From: Schoenoplectus triqueter
Taxonomy: Eukaryota > Streptophyta > Magnoliopsida > Poales > Cyperaceae
Direction of reading: 5' to 3'
Length of the DNA stretch: 23,896 nt
Assembly (NCBI GenBank): GCA_964058805.1
Contig: CAXKVV010000128.1
Location: 1-23,896 of the forward strand
Numbering within the stretch: the stretch's first letter is position 1; the number at the start of each line of letters is the position of its first letter. The position numbers and the translations under genes are program-made. Below, in pieces: positions 1-11,754 of this stretch. The notes under the pieces were generated by a model. It worked only from the letters and a program-made list of their open reading frames with translations, ran no database searches and had not been told where the DNA came from.

Positions 1-3000
1 AATCTCATTCGACCATCATAATGCTGATAACTGAAACACAATAACATCCTAAGTCAGTACCTTTTTCGCTAATGAAAAAAAGGAAGAACAACATAAATAA
101 AAAAAGGGGTGTTCATACTAGGTAAGGTATTGGAAGTAAAACTGATTGCTAGCAGGTGGGCCCAGCGCCTCAGGTCCACCTTGCCTTGCTACATCAAAAA
201 CTAGGCATAGTGACGTTTTTCGATCCAGACCACACATCTTCCATGCCGTAGTGCTTCCCTGGCCAACAGCTGTGTCAGAGCACAGAGGACCTTTCTGCAA
301 AATTAAATCCATCTAATTAATACAGAAACTTCTGCTGTTCTGAAATACTCTCTCAAGAATCAGATGTTGAAGTTATGTACCTTTTCAAGAGATGCACATG
401 GTCCAAGTATGCCTTGAATCTTCAAATCCTTTGAACAGTTAACCTCAAATATACCACTGTAAGGAGAAAAACAAAAAAATAATAATAATAATAAAAATAC
501 GACTTCAATTTGAAAAGTTTCTCCTCTGTATGAATATCGAAATTCTCCTCTTGACATGGTTTTATATGAGAACAACTTCTTTACTTAGCATAAACATCTC
601 TCTGAATATCTACTCAGTATTTCTAGTTGGTTAGTGCATTCACATTTTAATATTGAAAGGCAAAAGGAACAAAAATATGCATTTTACTACAATCTTTCAG
701 GTGCACAAAACCTAAAAAACAATAGAACAAAATTTGCCCATCATGTATGCCACCAACAAACATGGAAATATCCATTGATATATAGAAAGTTCAGAACCTC
801 TCAGCAACCCATACTCCCTAACTATTTACAGAAGGCTATAAAGCTGCCCAACTGCCTCTCTATCGCTGCAATTCACTACAGAATAATTACAGTCACAGGG
901 CCATTGGGGTTTCCTTGTAACAAAGCTTGCAGAAGTGAAGAGACATCTCAATTTGTAGGTGTGTGTGATAAATCAAGGCCTTTCATGGTCAGAAAAAAAA
1001 AATAGCCTAAAATTTTAAAAACATATATGCTCTTACTTGAAACACAGACCAAGGTCTTGTTCACCCGACTGGAAAATTCTCAGGAGAGAATCTTTAAAAA
1101 CAGCATGACCAAAACTCTCCGCAAGAACCACAATTCCTCCTGTTCTCTCAATCGCAACTTTCATTTCAGCCACACCAACCTGTTTCAAAAAAAGTCATAA
1201 AAACTTGCATATATTTACAAAACTAGCAGTTGAGAACCAAAAGCGTTCCTAACAATATGAACAGCAAACACCAATGGTCCAGTTGCTAAGGCAGGAACCA
1301 AATAGAAAAATAAATTACCAAAACACCCAAATAAACATCTTCATGACTGTGACTGGGTTATCAGGTATCAACATCAGTAATGCACCCTCTATCCAATATT
1401 GACTTATCTTCACTCGCTACAAGAGGAAAGAAAGTGGACTCACAAGCTAAAGGTAAAAATTGTTCAAATTTTACAGGATGATGGCCTTTGCACTAGATTA
1501 TTTTTTTGTTAAAAAGTGTTAATCACAAAATTTATGGAAACTGTTCCTTATGCAAATGGCATCGATTGTGTCAAATTTGTGAAATGCCCAATTAAGAAAT
1601 TAATATATAATGACAAAAAGAGAATGTCATAGACAGAATGAACCTGATCAAGTGCACATGCAAACAAATCTAACACATGACCTTGATGCACAAGCTGTTT
1701 CGACAATCCCTCATAGAACTTGACTGCCTTATCAAAAAAAGCAACAGATCCTTTATCCAGATCCTTGTGCGAACGGATGGGGTCTGTCAATGTTTTCGAC
1801 ACAATCTGCAAGCATTGTACAATGACAAGCAATTCAGATTAAGATTTTGAACTAAAAGATCCTATCCATGAAATACTACCAAACAAAACAGCAATTAACT
1901 TTAAAGAAAGAAACAATTCGACATATTCAGTCAGGCTATAAATTCTTCTTTATTTTCATTCTACCATAGTTTGAGAATTTTTTTCCTTGGGCATAATTTT
2001 TTTTGAAAGCTCTCATCAATCTAAATAAACTTACAGCAGCCCCTATGGTGGATAACGACTTGATAATAAAACTCAAACAAATATGAACAAAAACTTACAG
2101 CGCCTGGTCCCTCAGTGGATGGCCCACCTACAAAAGCCATAATCCTACCTCCTGACCCAGGTACACAGACCCCCAAAATGGCAGCAGCAACACTTAATGC
2201 TGCACCAGTGCATCGAGATGAACGGAGATCTGCTGGGACAGGCCATGGGTCCTTTTGTAACTCCTCTATAACCTAGCAATTAGTTTGAAGTAAAACCTTG
2301 TTAGCACCGATATTACCAAATTTAGATAAACAACTAAGTATTAATGCTCATCATACCAGCCCCAATTTCCTTGGTAAAACAACCAAACATGAGCAACCTT
2401 TGAGATCAAAAGAAGTTTCAGATAATTAAGGACAAGGAAACAAAAAAGCATCTGAGAATAATTGTAAATGAGTAGCAGATTTACTGTACAGAATAGTATG
2501 GCCTATCCTTTTGGCCTATTTTCAGAGCTGGTTAATGACATCATGAATGTGTATGCATCATCTGACCTACCAAATTCCTTCATAATACCATCAGTTACTT
2601 TCTTGTTGAGTGCTAAATTTAGTAAAACTAAATATTATATGAACTGATTATACCGAATCAAGAACAAACTCGCATTCTGATGCTGGCAACAGAAACCGAG
2701 AGATGCTCTCAGATGTAAGCCCATCTCTTGCGCCAGCAATAACTCCTACACTCGGCTTTTTCTTTCCAGAAAAGAAACCCATCTGGTCCAGAATTTGTTC
2801 CTTGGTCACCTCCTTCGTCCCCTTGAACACATATGACTTGGGCAAGATCCCAAAACCTAACTCATGAACCTGAAAATATAAAATTAACAGAGAAGTGTGT
2901 TCCTGAGTATATGACATTGGTAGGGATCAAACCCAGATCAAGCAAACCATTAGATAAATAACTGAATATTATAAAAGTTGGATCAAACAAAAAAAGAGTC

Positions 3001-4001
3001 TAATTCTAAAATTATAAAATTTGCTAATTTGCATTATTCTTTTGGATTGGGTTTCATTTCTAGCCTACCCCCAATTTATTTGGGATTAAAGGTTTTGTTG
3101 TTGTTGTTGTTGTTCAAAGATCTAGCAAACAACATTGAAAATTGAACTCATATGAGCTATCTAATATCTTAAACATTTGATCAGAACCAAAAAGTTTGAA
3201 AATTGGATTCCTAGATTACATAAAATTAAAGAACCTATCTAATCACAATTTACAGCAGTTAAGAGTCATATGCAGATAACCATAATCCAACAATACAATT
3301 TACAGCAGTCAAGAGTCATATATGCAGATAACCCAATAATACAATTTATAGCAGTCAGAGTCATATGCAGATAACCCAACAATATACTGCTGCATGAAAA
3401 AATGAAGTTGCAGTGGTATCTGCAAATGCACTAAAAATAAATTTTGTCATATGCCATGACATAGCACTAAATTAATATATGTGTACAGTACCTGCACAAA
3501 AGTTCCAAATGTTATCAACCCAACAAGTGCCTTCTCAGGCAATAGCTCAACAGCCTGAGCTAGAGCGGACTTTAGATACCCAATCTCCTCCTCAACCATG
3601 CAGGTGTCGACCACAAACAGGAAGACTGGTGGAGTGGTGGGGCCCATATCCGGTGCTGATTCATACTCAATGGTGCTGTATTGTGGGAAAAGCTCGGCTG
3701 GGAGGTTTTCTTCAGAAATACTGAAGTAGTGTTGAGGGAAGTGGTTTCTCTGGAAGCAGAAGGGACATACCCAGATCTTAGCCGTGTAGTCTACGACAGA
3801 AAATGGGCTGAGCACTGCACGACAAATCCGGCACCGCTGGGGTGCATATGGAAGTAGGGGTATATCAGTGATGGGTTTCAGAGGGCTGTAGATTGCGGCT
3901 GTCGGTATCACACAGGAAGCAGCATCTTGTTTCGAGCCTGGTATCACATTCCATGTCATACGCACCCCATCTTGTGCCTCAAGATCAAGAAACTCTGACA
4001 T
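1..4001 (-). CDS. SEC23: SEC23-type COPII coat protein, 5' part of gene (8 exons, runs off the left edge)
   Basis: Sec23 pairs with Sec24 in the inner COPII coat on the ER and activates the GTPase of Sar1. Exons by splice sites and unbroken frame: 4001-3492, 2869-2654, 2272-2099, 1805-1644, 1179-1037, 456-381, 294-119, 30-1. Every intron is GT-AG, and phases fit (two junctions, 1037/456 and 119/30, are phase 2). This gives about 495 residues of a family near 770. The ATG at 4001 is followed by the family N-terminus. The Zn finger is C57, C60, C79, C82 (CRIC...CPFC). The trunk (vWFA-like) domain starts near residue 125 ([11 protein letters not shown]) and runs through [18 protein letters not shown] and [11 protein letters not shown]; the last exons carry [12 protein letters not shown] and [13 protein letters not shown] of the beta-sandwich region. 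The helical and gelsolin domains are outside the window. No stop or frameshift is seen. Plants carry several SEC23 paralogues; I cannot say which this is. Confidence 0.96.
3043..3114 (+). repeat. RTE LINE 3' tail fragment in SEC23 intron 1
   Basis: About 72 bp here nearly duplicate the 3' terminus of the LINE at 11497-11557: GATTGGGTTTCATTTCTA, then CCCCAATTTATTTGGGATT, then AAAGG, ending in (TTG)n. It is either a very short 5'-truncated RTE insertion or the tail of a SINE that uses the same 3' end. It lies in the 622-bp first coding intron of SEC23 and touches no splice site. Confidence 0.8.
3246..3386. repeat. short tandem repeat, 3 units of 46-50 bp, in SEC23 intron 1
   Basis: Three successive copies of a unit that starts CAATTTA(C/T)AGCAGT and continues GAGTCATAT...GCAGATAACC begin at 3246, 3296 and 3342. 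Copies differ by small indels (one extra TA, one lost AA). It is intronic, about 100 bp from the donor of exon 1. Confidence 0.8.
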
Positions 4002-5640
4002 TTCTTATGTCTGGCTCCAGTAATGAGATGAAATTCTGAATAGAGACAAGTGTAGTCAGAAAGAAAGCCACCTGAATATGTTCACAAGAGAATAGTATGA
4101 GTAGAATTTAGGTGAATAACATGCTTTGCGAAAATGCATGTTTTGTGAGAAAGATTATTTTTACGACTGCTATAATAATAGCCTTCAAAAATTATTAAAA
4201 TAGCAGCATTCAGATTCAAGAAATATGCTGCAAGGCTTACAAATTTAGAAAATATTCAGAGACTTATGTTACGAAGAAACACACAACATTTGTATGACTT
4301 AATAAATGCATTAAATTGAAAATTTAAAGTGTACTCATGATTATGAATCATTCAAATTTTTGTATGACTTAATTGATTGAATACCAAAATCATGTTTTTT
4401 AAACCAAATTGAAAAAGAGTTGATACAGATTAGATAGAGGAAAAACGGAAAAGAAAAATAGAAAAAAGAAAGAAATCAGATGAACTGAAATACAAGCATA
4501 ACCGTAATAAGGCACAATAAAATAACAATGAAAAAAAAATAACAGCTTGACCCGTCGCATCGACCATCGATTGGCCCATTACACCTTTCTCTCCTCTGGC
4601 TAGGATTGTAGTGGGTGGCCTCCCTTTGACTGATAGGAATGTACGACGTCGGAGATGTTTAGGGTTGAAGAAAAGAGAGAAAGGATGATGAGTGGCTGGC
4701 TGGGGTATGAAAAAAAGGAGGGCAGTGGAGACGGCGATATCAGATAAAACAAAATGGACAAGGATTGATGGAGAGTTTGCTAATCAAGTGGTACCAGTTG
4801 GCACCACCGTACCAGTGGGGCAACTCACAAGGAATTGGAGCATCAAGACATAAAACCCATCCGCACAATACAAAGGCATCACATCACCAGTACCAACTGG
4901 TACTGGGCTGTTAGCAGTGGCAATGTTAAGAGGAGTCTGAGAAGCTCCAGATAAGGGTATGAGAAAGGGGAAAAGGGTATCAACATCGAAAGAAACACCG
5001 CATAAACTCTTCAGAGGAGGTAACGGTTTAGCAGGATTGGCACGGTTTAAAAGGGGTAGCAGCTGCACAAGTCACAAACCCTAGTGGCCTAGTCCCTATC
5101 CCACAACAAGGACACATAAAATCCTTTTGCCAGCAACAAAATAGCCCACAAGCCCATAGATCAGAGAAAAAGAAGAAAGGGGACAGATTGTACCAGTAAG
5201 GCAGCTAAGGGCCAACGGAGAAAAAGGTTCTGCTGGGAGAGCCGTGGGACAGAGAGGGGTAGAGGCGAGTTGGCAGAGGCAGCACACGGGAGAGGGGGCA
5301 AAACTGATTGGAGATAGAGGGTGAGTGATTGTTAGGAGTGACAGCAGTTTTGAGAAAAAAGAAACCCTAGATATGTCCCACTGAGAGGAGGTCGTGACAG
5401 CTGCTGAGGGGGTCGAGGTCAAGTGGTTGACGCTGTTGTTATCGTCGCTGTCCAAATGAAGTCATCAGCGTAGGTGAAGAGGCAGGAGGAGCTAGGTTGC
5501 TTGTATTTCAGAGAGAAAAGTGGTAAGAAGGTACGAGAGAGGAGCGGAGAGGAGAAGAAGGGGTCTGGGAGAAGGAGGGAATGGTGAGGGCGGGAGGGCA
5601 GGGGGAGACTGGTGTTTATTTTTCGCCTAGAGAGATGGAG
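4002..5640 (-). promoter_or_regulatory. SEC23: probable SEC23 leader, 5'-UTR intron and promoter
   Basis: No upstream coding exon is needed, because the ATG at 4001 starts the family N-terminus. On the minus strand a pyrimidine-rich run ending in TCTCTATTCAG (near 4040-4050) looks like a 3' splice site in the leader, so a 5'-UTR intron is likely. Further upstream, about 5340-5640 on the minus strand is strongly CT-rich and contains CTAGGGTTTC, typical of plant leaders and first exons. The transcription start is not determined. Two medium open frames (about 5068-4784 and 5455-5096) match nothing I know. A perfect 9-bp inverted repeat with a 2-bp spacer (CCAGTACCA/TGGTACTGG) lies at 4887-4906. 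Confidence 0.4.
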
Positions 5641-6759
5641 AGGTTTTCATACCAAAATTATGTTATGGGGACACTTTGTTACAATGTTACTTGACAATCA
5701 GAAGGAAGATATAGTTCTGAACTTCTGATTTTGCATTTTCTCTCTACCAATCAAATAACATCTTTGACCCTAGTTCACAGATACACTCCCTAAACCCTCA
5801 ATTCAGAGGCGAAGTGAGGGGAATGGCCAGCTGAGACTCATATTTTCCCTCTATTGTTTGTTTCTCAAGTATCTTACTTAAATTTAGGACCTTCTACCAT
5901 AGCAATTGTGCTATCATGGTTTGGAAAACCTATCAACAGTGTACGATCCAAAACTTAAGCGGATTTCCAAACGTCTGGCGAGTTCTAAGGTAAAAAAAAA
6001 TAAAAAACTTGAAAGAGGCTCACCGTGCGAGTTACTCCGATTCTTCCTTCTAGTTTAGTTCGTGGCTAACTGGTTTTCTTCGGATTTGGATCTTCAGAAG
6101 TGGATGCGACTGATGATCGGAGAGAGATTTCGTGGCAGCGCTTTTTGTTAATTAAAAAGGGCAGGAGAAGAAGATGGGTCCGGACTACGGAGGGATCCGA
6201 TGGTAAATAAATGTAAATGGGCTGCTGAGGAAAAGAGTAATTAATTTCCATTTTATGGGATTGGGGGGGTCAATTTAATAAATAAATTCTGGAAAATTTG
6301 TCAAAATACTCTTACAAAGAAATTAATTTATCAAAATATCACTTCAAAATTAATTACTGCTCTAATGTCATTCTAAAACCTATATAATTATTAAAATATT
6401 ACTAATACTGTATAAATTATTTAAAATTAATTTATTTTTTAATAAAAATTAAAATACTCTCATTTCTTTCTTTTATTTTCTCCAACAAAACTAAAACCTT
6501 CTTTGTAAACAGAACCATGTTGCATCGCCTATCCCCACTCGGTCTCATCAGAATATATAGGAGGCTCATTAAATAATCAACAAATATAACAGTTAGCACT
6601 CAACATTGATGAAACATTTCATTCCATTTCTTCTATTAAGTTCCGCTGATTCAGATTTTATAGATGATCAGAACATACAACAAAACCATAAAATCCTAAA
6701 ACCAATAAAATGGCCTATTCACTTAGTTCGTTTGGCAAATTAAGGAATGGTTTTGAAAG
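5641..6759. other. AT-rich spacer upstream of SEC23, no gene seen
   Basis: Short open frames only. The stretch 6260-6480 is strongly AT-rich with poly-T/A runs. I see no splice-supported exon, tRNA or clear terminal repeat here. The distal SEC23 promoter may extend into 5641-6100. Confidence 0.5.
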
Positions 6760-6761
6760 AG

Positions 6762-6911
6762 TGAGGACCAAATTTTAAATTTTTTTTTACTATTTTTTTA
6801 AATGACTAGAAAAGCATTCCTTTTGAATGGCTCATAATAATTAAATCAAGTGATTTTTAGTCATCTTAAAAAATAATAAAAAAATTTAAAAAAATATAAA
6901 ATTTGGTCCCC
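6762..6911. repeat. small foldback repeat
   Basis: The left arm (6762-6813) reads GAGGACCAAATTTTAAA, a T-rich run, then AATGACTAGAAAA. The right arm (6853-6911) is its imperfect reverse complement, ending AAAATTTGGTCCCC. The spacer is about 40 bp with TTTTGAATGGCTCAT. It looks like a decayed MITE core; no target duplication could be fixed. Confidence 0.6.
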
Positions 6912-7026
6912 AACTAGATTTTCATATGCAAAACATTATAACCGGTCAGATCGATCATTTGAACTTTGAAAACGGAGAAACGGTCCATAGCACACGGACC
7001 ATCCGTGCTACGTATAGCACCGTAGC

Positions 7027-7031
<5 letters not shown>

Positions 7032-7096
<65 letters not shown>

Positions 7097-7474
7097 TTTG
7101 TCTATTGTGCATCTAGTAGCAATTCGGCCGAAACGCTACTAGTCTAAATTTTAATTTTTCATGCTCGAAATTTCAATTTAAGTAGTTCAATAAAATCTTT
7201 ATATCATAATCTTATAGAATATTATTTTTTATCGTGATTGGAGTTAGTTTACTATACTCAATGATTTTTAGAAAGTAAGCATTTTTACATACAAATTTTA
7301 TTATTTTTTTATTTTAGTGTTATCTTTCAAAAATCATTAAGTATAGTAAATTAATTCCAAACATGATAAAAATTAGTATGATATAAGATTATGATATAAA
7401 GATTTTATTGAGCTATTTAAATTAAAATTTGGACTGATAGCGTTTCGACCGAAGTGCTACTGGAAGCACAATAG

Positions 7475-7527
<53 letters not shown>
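7032..7527. mobile_element. foldback MITE with microsatellite-bounded ends (Micron-like), family A
   Basis: The element reads (TA)n(GA)n GTTTGTCTATTGTGC ... GCACAATAGACAAAC (CT)n(TA)n. The two arms, about 7097-7280 and 7320-7480, are long imperfect inverted repeats: the left has CGGCCGAAACGCTACTAG and CTTTATATCATAATCTTAT, and both recur reversed on the right. The spacer is only about 40 bp and there is no coding capacity. The inverted repeat continues into the microsatellites themselves. This resembles the Micron class of plant MITEs, which insert in TA microsatellites; the family assignment is inference. Confidence 0.85.
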
Positions 7528-7768
7528 GATAAAGATACCGTGAGTTTAACTCAAAGAGCATATCAAATCGTCTCCAAATTTTAATTTATCATGCTCGTTA
7601 AATTCTTTATATGAAAATCTTATGGGATGTAAAAATTTGGAATGTTTTGAGTTTTTAAGTCATGATTTTTTATTTTTGAAAATTAGCTCTAAAAATAATA
7701 ATAATAATATAATCAATACTTGAACATCATTTTAAAAAATTAAAAACGGTGAATTAAAACTTTTCGAA
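7528..7768. mobile_element. truncated copy of MITE family B
   Basis: It begins GATAAAGATACCGTGAG directly after the TA tract of the family A element. It matches the reverse complement of the right arm plus the loop of the full copy at 12546-12931: shared blocks include CTCCAAATTTTAATTTATCA, TTAAATTCTTTATATGAAAA and TTGAACATCATTTTA. It stops a few bases into the second arm (AAAAACGGTGAATTAAAA), so roughly half the element is missing. It shares one TA tract with its neighbour, so two insertions used one microsatellite. Confidence 0.8.
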
Positions 7769-7858
7769 AATACCTTTAACAAACAACACCTATCCGTTTC
7801 AGCGTAAGTTTGATACTTGTATAATTAAACTCCCTTTTAGAATTACATGGAGTGGTAA

Positions 7859-8011
<153 letters not shown>

Positions 8012-11000
8012 ATGAGGAGGGTTGCGGTGGGTGTGGCGAGCCCTGCACTAAAACAGTCAATTTTTATGGAAATGAAACCCAGTCAATTTTCGTTGGGGCG
8101 TCACCCTCTTAGCGACGCGCCATATTGGAACCCGGATATGGTGATAAGAGAACAAGGGTCAGGTCGTCACCGCCTTAGTGGCGCGCCATATTGGAACCCG
8201 AATATGGTGACAAGTGAGCGAGGGCCGGATCGTCATCACCTTAGTGACGCGCTGCATCGGTGCCCGGATGTAGTGTCAAATGAACAAGGGTCTTCGCACT
8301 TGACTCGACGAGTGCGAGGGGCAAGGAAGCTAGTCGGGGAAAGTAGAATTCGTTTAGGTAGTTGAAATGTAGGGTCCTTAACAGATAAGCTAAGAGAGTT
8401 AGTTGATACTGTGATTAGGAGACGCGTTAATATCTTATGTGTTCAGGAGACTAAATGGACGGGTCAGAAGGCTAAAGAGGTGGAGAATACATGCTTTAAA
8501 TTGTGGTACACGGGAAAAGAACGAAGTAGAAATGGTGTAGACATCTTAATTGATAAGAGCCTCAAGAATGGAGTTGTCGCAGTTAGGAGACAAGGGGACG
8601 GGATCATCATGATCAAATTAATTTTTGGAGATTTGGTCTTGAACGTCATCAGTGCGTATGCCCCACAAGTAGGTTTGAGCGATGATGTCAAGAGACGATT
8701 CTGAGAAGACTTAGAGGACATGGTTAGAGGAGTGCCTAGCAGTAAAAAACTCTTCATTGGAGGTGATCTTAATGGTCATGTTGGCACAATTAGAGGGGGT
8801 TTGAGAGGGTACATAGGGGTTTTGGATATGGCGAACAGAATCAAGAGGGAGAAGACATCTTGAACTTCGCTATAGCTTATGACCTCATGGTAGCGAACAC
8901 CTTCTTTAGAAAGAAAAAATCACATTTAATTACTTTCAACAGTGACCAACACTTGAGCCAGATCGATTTTGTCCTGACTAGAAGGGAGGAGAGATCAAAC
9001 TGCATGGATTATAAGGTTATACATGGCGAGTGTATTGTCACACAACATAAACTTTTGGTGGCTGATTTTTGTTTTTAGGTATGCGTTCGATGAGATAGAG
9101 GGATGAAAATAATGAGAACGAGGTGGTGGAAGCTCAAAGGGGACGTTTCTCAGGTGTTTAAGAATAGAGTTATTGCAGAAGGATCGTGGAACGAAGGTGA
9201 GGATGTAGATAATATGTGGAAGAAGATGACGACTCACATTCGGAAGGTGACTATAGAGGTGTTTGGAGTAACTAGAGAAAATAAACGTGAACCTAAAGAC
9301 ACTTGGTGGTGGAATGATGAAGTACAAAAGACTATCAATGAGAAGAAAGAATGTTATAAACGTTTACATCACAATAAGAGTGATGAAAACATACAGAAGT
9401 ACAAAAAGCTAGAAGAAACGCAAAGAAAGTTGTGAGCGAAGCAAGGGGTCAGGCATACACGGAGTTGTATCGGAAATTAGATACGAAAGAGGGCGAAAAT
9501 GATGTCTACAAGATGGCTAAACTTCGAGAAAGGAAGACAAGAGACTTCCACCAAGTTAAATGTATTAAGGATGAGGCTGATAGACTTTTGCTGAAAGCTG
9601 AGGAGATTAAGAACAGATGGAGAGCATACTTCGACAAGCTATTCAACGACGAGAGTGAGAAAAGCGCGATCGAGTTGGACGACTCAATTGACACCAATAT
9701 GCGATTTATTCGGGGAATTCAAGAGTCTGAGGTGAAAGAAGCTTTAAAAAAGATGAAAACGGGTAAGGCGTTAGGATCGGATGACATCCCGATTGAGGTA
9801 TGGAGATGTCTTGGATATATAGCAATAGTGTGGCTCACTAAACTATTTAATACCATTTTTCGGTCCAATAAGATGCTTGATGAGTGGAAAAGAAGTATAT
9901 TAGTACCAATATTCAAGAATAAAGGAGATATTCAAAGTTGTACTAATTACAGAGGAATTAAGCTCATGAGTCATACCATGAAGCTTTGGGAGAGAGTGAT
10001 CGAGCACCGTTTAAGAAAACTGACAACTGTCTCTAAAAATCAGTTTGGTTTTATGCATGGGAGGTTCACTATGGAGGCGATTTTCTTGATAAGATAACTT
10101 ATGGAGGGACATCGAGAACAGAAGAATGACCTACATATGATATTTATTGATTTAGAGAAAGCGTATGATAAAATTCCAAGAAATATCATGTGGTGGGCGC
10201 TCAAAAGGAAACTAGTCCCAATAAAGTACGTTACCCTTATTAAGGATATGTACACAAATGTTGTGACTTGTGTCATAGGATTACATCAAGGGTCAGCATT
10301 GAGTCCATATATTTTCACTTTAGTGTTGGATGAGATTACAAAGGACATACAAGAAGATATTCCTTGGTGTATGATCTTTGCTGATGATGTGGTGCTGATT
10401 GACGAGAGCAGAATTGGAGTCAATCAGAAACTAGAGTTGTGGAGACAAACTTTAGAATCAAAAAGTTTTAGACTTAGTAGGACAAAAACTGAATATATGA
10501 GGTGTTAGTTCAGTAGGGAAAACTTAGATGACGGAGATGTTAGTTTGGATGGACGAGTAGTATCCATGAATGACACATTTCGGTATTTGGGATCGATGTT
10601 GCAGAGTGAAGTAGAGATCGATGAAAATGTTAGTCATAGAATAAGAGCTGGATGGGTAAAATGGAGACAAGCATTTGGTGTTCTTTGTGACAAGAAGGTC
10701 CCAAACAAACTAAAAGGCAAGTTCTACAGGACGGTGATTAGACCCACGATGTTGTATGGTGCATGTTGGGCTACAAAAGGACAACACATCCAGAAAATGA
10801 GTGTAGCTGAAATGCGGATGTTGCGTTGGATATGTGGCCACACAAGGAAAGATCAAATCAGAAATGATGATATTAGGGACAAACTTGGGGTAGCACCAAT
10901 TCAAGAGAAGCTAGTCCAACATCGTTTGCGATGGTTTGGTCATATCCAACGAAGGCCTCCTGAAGCATCAGTACGCAGCGGCATTTTAAGTCGTCCTGAA

Positions 11001-11141
11001 AATACAAGAAGAGGAAGAGGTCGACCGAGACTGACATGGGAGGAAGCAATAAAAAGAGATTTGAAGGAATGAAATATACCCAAAGAGATTGCTTTGGATA
11101 GGAGTGCGTGGAAGATAGCGATTTATGTACCTGAACCATGA
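8012..11141 (+). pseudogene. RTE endonuclease-reverse transcriptase ORF, broken
   Basis: Copies LINE RNA at a nicked target. Endonuclease signs: VQETKW (from 8441), GGDLNGHVG (about 8760), SQIDFVLTRR, TQHKLLVADF. RT signs: [58 protein letters not shown] and the catalytic FADD at 10377-10388. C-terminal: MLRWICGHTR, HRLRWFGHIQRRPPEA, natural stop 11139-11141. Breaks: TGA 8363 and 8702 (where Trp is expected), -1 shift near 8794-8801, TAG 9076, TGA 9091 (Arg expected), shift near 9405-9430, TAA 10095 (Gln expected), TAG 10506, TGA 11070 (Trp expected). About 14 codons usually found before GLHQG appear deleted near 10270. Most stops fit C-to-T decay of methylated DNA. It cannot make a functional protein. 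Confidence 0.93.
8096..8293 (+). repeat. three 66-bp (22-residue) tandem repeats in the LINE 5' region
   Basis: Units start at 8096, 8162 and 8228, with exactly 66 bp between them, so frame is kept. In the open frame each reads G/D-R-H-x-L-S-D/G-A followed by PYWNPxMV in units 1 and 2 (diverged in unit 3) and ending EQGS/ERGP. The DNA shares CGTCACC...CTTAG(C/T)G(A/G)CGCGCC. The repeats precede the endonuclease domain and have no function I can name. Confidence 0.85.
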
Positions 11142-11754
11142 TTTAGGAGTTAGAGTCTAATAGTAGAGTTATAGACTTCATATTCTTAGATTTTTTTAGG
11201 ATTTTAGGATTTAGAATTTAGAAAAAGATTTCAGAAATAGAGGTTTAGATAGGATTTTAGGATTTAGAATTTCGAATTAAGTTTTAAAATAGAATTTTAG
11301 GATTTAAAATAGATTTTATAATAGAGGTTTATTGTACTATTATTATTATTGTTATTATTGCTACTATTATTAGCATATTATCATTATCATCTTTATTTAT
11401 ATATTATTATTATTATTATTATTTTATTTTTATTTTATTTTCCATCATATTCATTATTATCACTGATATTTGAGATATTTGATCTTATATTTTCCGATTG
11501 GGTTTCATTTCTATTCTACCCCAATTTATTTGGGATTAAAGGCTTTGTTGTTGTTGTATACTATTCCAAATAGCTGCTACTTTTGAGTTAGCACTAATTC
11601 AATGCAGACCAAACACATTGTGTTCTTCTTTTTTGTTTATTTTAGCTTCTTTTTTATATAAGTAAAAGACAAGGAATTTAGAAAAACCTAAATCTTTTTG
11701 TCTATTTCTCTACTATTATTGGTTGTGAGTCCCACATAATGTGAGTTAGTGATC

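Larger units (their letters stand above)
8012..11557 (+). mobile_element. RTE-clade non-LTR retrotransposon (LINE), near full length, inactive
   Basis: The order is 5' leader with 66-bp repeats, apurinic/apyrimidinic-type endonuclease, reverse transcriptase, C-terminal region, then a 3' UTR that ends GGGATTAAAGGC(T)TTG followed by a short (TTG)n tail. The single ORF layout and the TTG tail, rather than poly-A, are features of plant RTE elements. The 3' UTR (11142-11557) has degenerate GGATTTTAGGATTTAGAATT repeats and a TTA/ATT-rich tract (11335-11465). I could not find a target-site duplication. A tail fragment of the same family sits at 3043-3114. Confidence 0.93.

Noticed and set aside
634..1005. 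123-codon open frame on the plus strand
   Set aside because: It lies in the SEC23 intron between exons 1179-1037 and 456-381, on the opposite strand, with no recognisable protein features.
2921..2936. Minus-strand GGTTTGATCCC, resembling a pol III B box
   Set aside because: No matching A box, tRNA-like fold or SINE tail could be found around it, so one 11-bp match is not enough.
4784..5455. Two minus-strand open frames of 94 and 119 codons upstream of SEC23
   Set aside because: No similarity that I recognise, low-complexity Ser/Pro/Leu content, and they sit in the predicted leader/promoter. At best they could be upstream ORFs.
8464..9697. Antisense open frames across the LINE
   Set aside because: They mirror the endonuclease/RT coding strand and have no features of their own.
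8012..11557. Active LINE
   Set aside because: At least seven premature stops, two frameshifts and an apparent internal deletion in the RT domain.
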